From Roseiarcus sp. (GTDB taxonomy: Bacteria; Pseudomonadota; Alphaproteobacteria; Rhizobiales; Beijerinckiaceae), in NCBI GenBank assembly GCA_030153205.1, contig JASLHV010000554.1:1-25727 (forward strand): 25,727 nucleotides of DNA, given 5' to 3'. Both the position numbers and the translations under genes were made by a program. Positions 22,950 to 25,727 of the stretch are shown here, in pieces. How positions within the stretch are numbered: the first letter of the stretch is position 1; every line of letters starts with the position of its first letter. The notes under the pieces were generated by a model. That model searched no databases. It was not told where the DNA came from and saw only the letters and a list, made by a program, of their open reading frames with translations.

Positions 22950-24548
22950 ATGAGCCAAACAGTGCGCTTAACGGCGACGCCCGAGAATCAATCGGCAGTC
23001 TTCTCATTCCTGGAAGATCCGAAGACGTTTGGGTCGTGCGGCGAAATACGCCGCATTGATACGCATGGCGCAGTCGTTTTTCTTGCAGGGTCCGACGCTT
23101 ACAAAGTCAAGCGCGCTGTGCGATTTCCCTTCATGGACTTCTCGACTCTCGAGAAACGTCGCATTGCCTGCGAAAGTGAGCTTGCGATCAACAAGTCGAA
23201 CGCGCCAGCAATCTATTTAGGCGTTATCCCCATTGTCCGAACGCCCCGCGGCCTTGCTTTGGGCGGCGCCGGCGAGATTGTCGAGTGGGCCGTGCATATG
23301 CAGCGGTTCGATGAAAGTGCAACGCTCGACCGCCTTGCCGAACGCGGCGCGCTGCGGCCGGAGTTGCTCATCCGCCTCGTCGACGCAATCTTAGATTCTC
23401 ACAGTCGCGCGCCGAGGCGCGACGGCCGGGCGGCGACAGAGGCGTTGGCGCGCTATCTCGATCAGAACGAAGCCGCCTTCGCAGCGGCGCCGTCTCTCTT
23501 CGATCCCGTGCGCGCCCAACTTTTGGCAAGGGACGCACGTCTTGCTCTGGCGGCGACCAAGGATTTACTGCTCGCTCGCGGCAATGAGGATTACGTGCGT
23601 CGTTGTCATGGCGACCTCCATTTGCGCAACATCGTTTTGATTGACGACGAACCGACTTTGTTCGACGCTATCGAATTCGACGATGAGATTGCGACCGGGG
23701 ACGTTCTCTACGACCTTGCCTTTCTGCTTATGGACCTCGAAGAGCGCGGGCTGCGGCAGGTCGCCAATTTGATCCTTAATCGGTATCTATGGCGCAGCGA
23801 CGAGGCTCACTTGACCGGCCTCGCCGCGCTTCCAATCTTCTTGAGTATCCGCTCAGCCATCCGGGCCAAAGTCGTCGCCGCAGGACTAACACACCTTCAA
23901 GGCAAAGCCCGCAACCGTGCGCAGATGGAAGCGCGACGCTATTTTTGGTTCGCTGAGGAGTTTTTGAGACCTCAGTCTGCGAGGCTTGTCGCGGTCGGAG
24001 GCTTGTCGGGGACAGGAAAGAGCGCTCTTTCGAGCCGCATTGCCCCTCTTCTCGGCCGCGCGCCTGGCGCCATTTGGCTGCGCAGCGACATTGAGCGCAA
24101 GCGCTTGTTCGGCGTCGGCGAGATGGAGCACTTGCCGCAGGACGCGTACAGCAAAGCTGCGACGCGAGAGGTCTATGCGCTTCTTTGCCGGAAAGCGGCA
24201 CTCGCTTTGAAATCGGGACAAAGCGTCATCATCGACGCTGTGCATTCGGCGCAGAGTGAACGAGACGGAATCGCTTCCGTCGCCGCTGAGCACGGCGTCG
24301 GCTTTACGGGCCTGTGGCTCGAGGCTCCATTAGAGACGAGGCTCGAGCGGGTCACGAGCCGAACGAGAGATGCCTCCGACGCCACCGCCGCAGTTGCCAC
24401 CGAACAAACGAGCGACGGCCCGACCCTTTCAACTTGGCGCCGCATCGACGCCTCGGGCGGTGTCGAAGGTGTGACTCGAGCTGCGCTTCGATCTATCTCG
24501 CCCAAGACCAGACAAATTTGTCGCCCAATCTCTAAGAGACGAACATAA
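22950..24548 (+). CDS. Fusion of aminoglycoside-phosphotransferase-like kinase and AAA/zeta-type ATPase
   Basis: This 532-residue cytoplasmic protein belongs to the bifunctional group COG2187 + COG0645. The N-terminal part (about 20-340) has the kinase-like fold with catalytic HGDLHLRN (220-227) and the metal site DAIEFDD (239-245). The C-terminal part (about 345-512) is a P-loop kinase domain with Walker A GLSGTGKS (351-358) and IWLRSDIERKRLFG after it. Substrates are unknown; these proteins often sit beside phosphoketolase or acetate kinase genes and Usp genes. The normal family end appears to be near residue 512 (RRIDASGGVEGVTRAALRSI). The last 15-20 residues do not look native and are read through DNA that encodes pta in another frame. 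The start has a weak GGACGG upstream. Confidence 0.85.
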   Translation: MSQTVRLTATPENQSAVFSFLEDPKTFGSCGEIRRIDTHGAVVFLAGSDAYKVKRAVRFPFMDFSTLEKRRIACESELAINKSNAPAIYLGVIPIVRTPRGLALGGAGEIVEWAVHMQRFDESATLDRLAERGALRPELLIRLVDAILDSHSRAPRRDGRAATEALARYLDQNEAAFAAAPSLFDPVRAQLLARDARLALAATKDLLLARGNEDYVRRCHGDLHLRNIVLIDDEPTLFDAIEFDDEIATGDVLYDLAFLLMDLEERGLRQVANLILNRYLWRSDEAHLTGLAALPIFLSIRSAIRAKVVAAGLTHLQGKARNRAQMEARRYFWFAEEFLRPQSARLVAVGGLSGTGKSALSSRIAPLLGRAPGAIWLRSDIERKRLFGVGEMEHLPQDAYSKAATREVYALLCRKAALALKSGQSVIIDAVHSAQSERDGIASVAAEHGVGFTGLWLEAPLETRLERVTSRTRDASDATAAVATEQTSDGPTLSTWRRIDASGGVEGVTRAALRSISPKTRQICRPISKRRT

Positions 24549-24688
24549 TGACCAAACGATTGACCTATCTCGCAGTTGCCGACGCGACGGGACTTTTGCT
24601 CGGCGGGAGAGTTCCGATCATCTTGTCCCGCCGCGCGGACCGTTTGCGCGCACGGGCAAGCGTCCGCAGCCTTCCTAAGGTCGCCTAA
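24500..24688 (+). pseudogene. pta: C-terminal remnant of phosphate acetyltransferase (pta), 3' 20% only
   Basis: Read in the frame of the ATG at 24548, the stretch 24548-24688 encodes LTYLAVADATGLLLGGRVP followed by IILSRRADRLRAR, which matches the C-terminus of the phosphate acetyl/butyryltransferase family (compare L-T-Y-L-A-x-A-D-A-A-G-x-V-L-G-A-R-V-P-I-I-L-T-S-R-A-D from memory). Similarity continues upstream of that ATG, NLSPNL-stop-ETNIM aligning with L-x-V-P-D-L-E-A-G-N-M, interrupted by a TAA at 24533-24535. So this is a broken gene tail, not a small gene. About 80% of pta, including its N-terminal domain, is missing; the APH/AAA gene occupies its place. Pta would make acetyl-CoA from acetyl phosphate. 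It lies directly before acetate kinase, the usual partner. Confidence 0.78.
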
Positions 24689-24716
24689 GGTCAACGAGTC
24701 AAGGAGCCCCATTAAC

Positions 24717-25727
24717 TTGACGCACGCCGATCTCCTGCTCGCCCTTAATCCCGGTTCTTCAAGCATAAAGCTCGCCGTCTACGAGGCGGATCGGCTGAAA
24801 CCGAAAAGAATCGGCCGCGGCATGATTGACTTGCGGCGTCAGCCGCTGATTCTCCATATCACCGAGGGGCCGCAATCCTCTGAGATTCCGCTCAAAGCTG
24901 AGCTCGACGCCGATCTTCACGGTGTTGTCGACGAGACGTTAGCCTGGCTGGCCAAACATTTTTCTTTCAGTACTCTTGCCGCGATCGGACATCGCGTCGT
25001 CCATGGCGGCGACGGGTTCCTAGGGCCAGCGGTAATAGACGAAAATACGCTCGAATCTATCAACGCGCTGACGCCTCTTGCGCCGCTGCATCAGCCTCAG
25101 AGCGTCCGCCTTATTCGGGCGATCAAACATCTGCGCCCACAAGCGGTGCAGGTTGCCTCATTCGACACCGCCTTTCATCGCAGCCAAAGTGACCTCGTGC
25201 GTCGTTTCGCACTGCCGCGTCGCCTATTCGACGAGGGCGTGAAGCGATACGGCTTTCACGGCCTCTCCTATAAGTATATCGCCGCTGAGTTGGCGCGCAT
25301 TGCGCCGGAAGCCGCTAAGGGCCGAGTCATCGCTGCACATTTGGGCAGTGGGGCCAGTCTATGCGCGCTGCAAGGCGGATTGAGCCGCGACACAAGCATG
25401 GGGTTTTCGACGCTGGACGGTGTCCCAATGGCGACGCGCTGCGGTTCACTCGATCCCGGCGTTCTAATACATCTCTTGAAAGAGCGTCGAATGCCGATCG
25501 AGATGCTGGAGGACATGCTCTATCATAAGTCCGGTCTGCTCGGGGTCTCGGCAATCAGCGCCGATAGCCGGATCCTTGTGTCCAGCGATGCGGAAGAGGC
25601 GCACGAAGCGCTCAATCTCTTTACTCTGCGCGTCAGCAAAGAAATCGCCTCTCTGGCGACAACCATTGGCGGCATCGACGCGATTGTGTTTACGGCTGGC
25701 ATCGGCGAACATCAGCCAGCAGTGCGC
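24717..25727 (+). CDS. ackA: Acetate kinase, C-terminus cut by window end
   Basis: AckA transfers phosphate from acetyl phosphate to ADP, giving acetate and ATP, in the cytoplasm. From a TTG at 24717 the frame runs open to the window end (337 codons; the family is about 400, so roughly 60 residues lie outside). Visible signatures: LALNPGSSSIKLAV (acetokinase signature near the start), GHRVVHGGD (with the catalytic His/Arg region), FDTAFHR, RRYGFHG-like KRYGFHGLSYKY, AHLGSGASLCAL, DTSMGFSTLDG and FTAGIGEH at the end. AAGGAG (24701-24706) lies 10 bases before the TTG; an ATT at 24711 would be the only closer start and no ATG occurs until 24822. It completes the acetyl-phosphate-to-ATP route with xfp. 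Confidence 0.95.
   Translation, partial: MTHADLLLALNPGSSSIKLAVYEADRLKPKRIGRGMIDLRRQPLILHITEGPQSSEIPLKAELDADLHGVVDETLAWLAKHFSFSTLAAIGHRVVHGGDGFLGPAVIDENTLESINALTPLAPLHQPQSVRLIRAIKHLRPQAVQVASFDTAFHRSQSDLVRRFALPRRLFDEGVKRYGFHGLSYKYIAAELARIAPEAAKGRVIAAHLGSGASLCALQGGLSRDTSMGFSTLDGVPMATRCGSLDPGVLIHLLKERRMPIEMLEDMLYHKSGLLGVSAISADSRILVSSDAEEAHEALNLFTLRVSKEIASLATTIGGIDAIVFTAGIGEHQPAVR

Noticed and set aside
24548..24688. 46-codon frame as an intact small gene
   Set aside because: Similarity to the Pta C-terminus continues upstream of its ATG through a stop codon, so it is a gene remnant.

Overview
The window reads as chromosomal DNA of an alphaproteobacterium, probably of the order Hyphomicrobiales (Beijerinckiaceae/Methylocystaceae-like). 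This is judged from the protein flavour, including CydDC, a FixL-type haem PAS, a FixK-like regulator and tandem Usp and CBS-BON proteins, and from the moderately GC-rich coding sequence. The genus cannot be fixed by reading alone. No rRNA, tRNA, CRISPR array, insertion sequence or phage gene was seen.

The region looks like a low-oxygen survival island. Palindromes of the FNR/FixK type (TTGAT-N4-ATCAA, perfect or nearly so) lie in front of almost every transcription unit: 99-112, 6816-6829, 7799-7812, 8803-8816, 10643-10656, 12231-12244, 12298-12311, 14582-14595 and 22454-22467. A FixK-like regulator whose recognition helix carries the E-x-x-S-R pattern expected for such sites is encoded inside the window (20032-20772, minus). 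Next to it, in the same orientation, is a hybrid histidine kinase with a FixL-like haem-binding PAS domain.

Layout. 1-45: first 15 codons of cytochrome bd subunit cydA (minus), divergent from cydD-cydC (146-3339). 3490-6759: minus-strand SulP transporter lacking a STAS domain, HemN, and a conserved 71-aa protein. 7001-8744: VIT1-type iron/manganese transporter and a tandem universal stress protein (minus). 8855-11305: MFS exporter and a flavodoxin-fold quinone reductase (plus). 11334-12173: second tandem Usp (minus). 12394-13122: CBS-CBS-BON protein, followed by a decayed Usp gene (13212-13512). 13527-14510: zinc alcohol dehydrogenase (minus). 14662-18077: BON, CBS-CBS-BON and phosphoketolase (plus). 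18110-20772: hybrid sensor kinase and FixK-like regulator (minus). 20898-21638: OmpR-type response regulator (plus). 21616-22340: GNAT-like protein and a small membrane protein (minus). 22519 to the end: conserved hypothetical, APH-like/AAA fusion, a remnant of phosphate acetyltransferase, and acetate kinase cut by the window end.

How the genes could work together (inference). A high-affinity bd oxidase and its CydDC assembly exporter scavenge oxygen, and oxygen-independent HemN keeps haem synthesis going. Phosphoketolase makes acetyl phosphate, which acetate kinase can convert to ATP and acetate; the alcohol dehydrogenase and quinone reductase may help redox balance. Usp, CBS and BON proteins belong to a dormancy-like programme. 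The haem-PAS kinase and FixK-like factor are the obvious candidates for sensing and output. Two decayed genes (usp, pta) show that the island has been rearranged.
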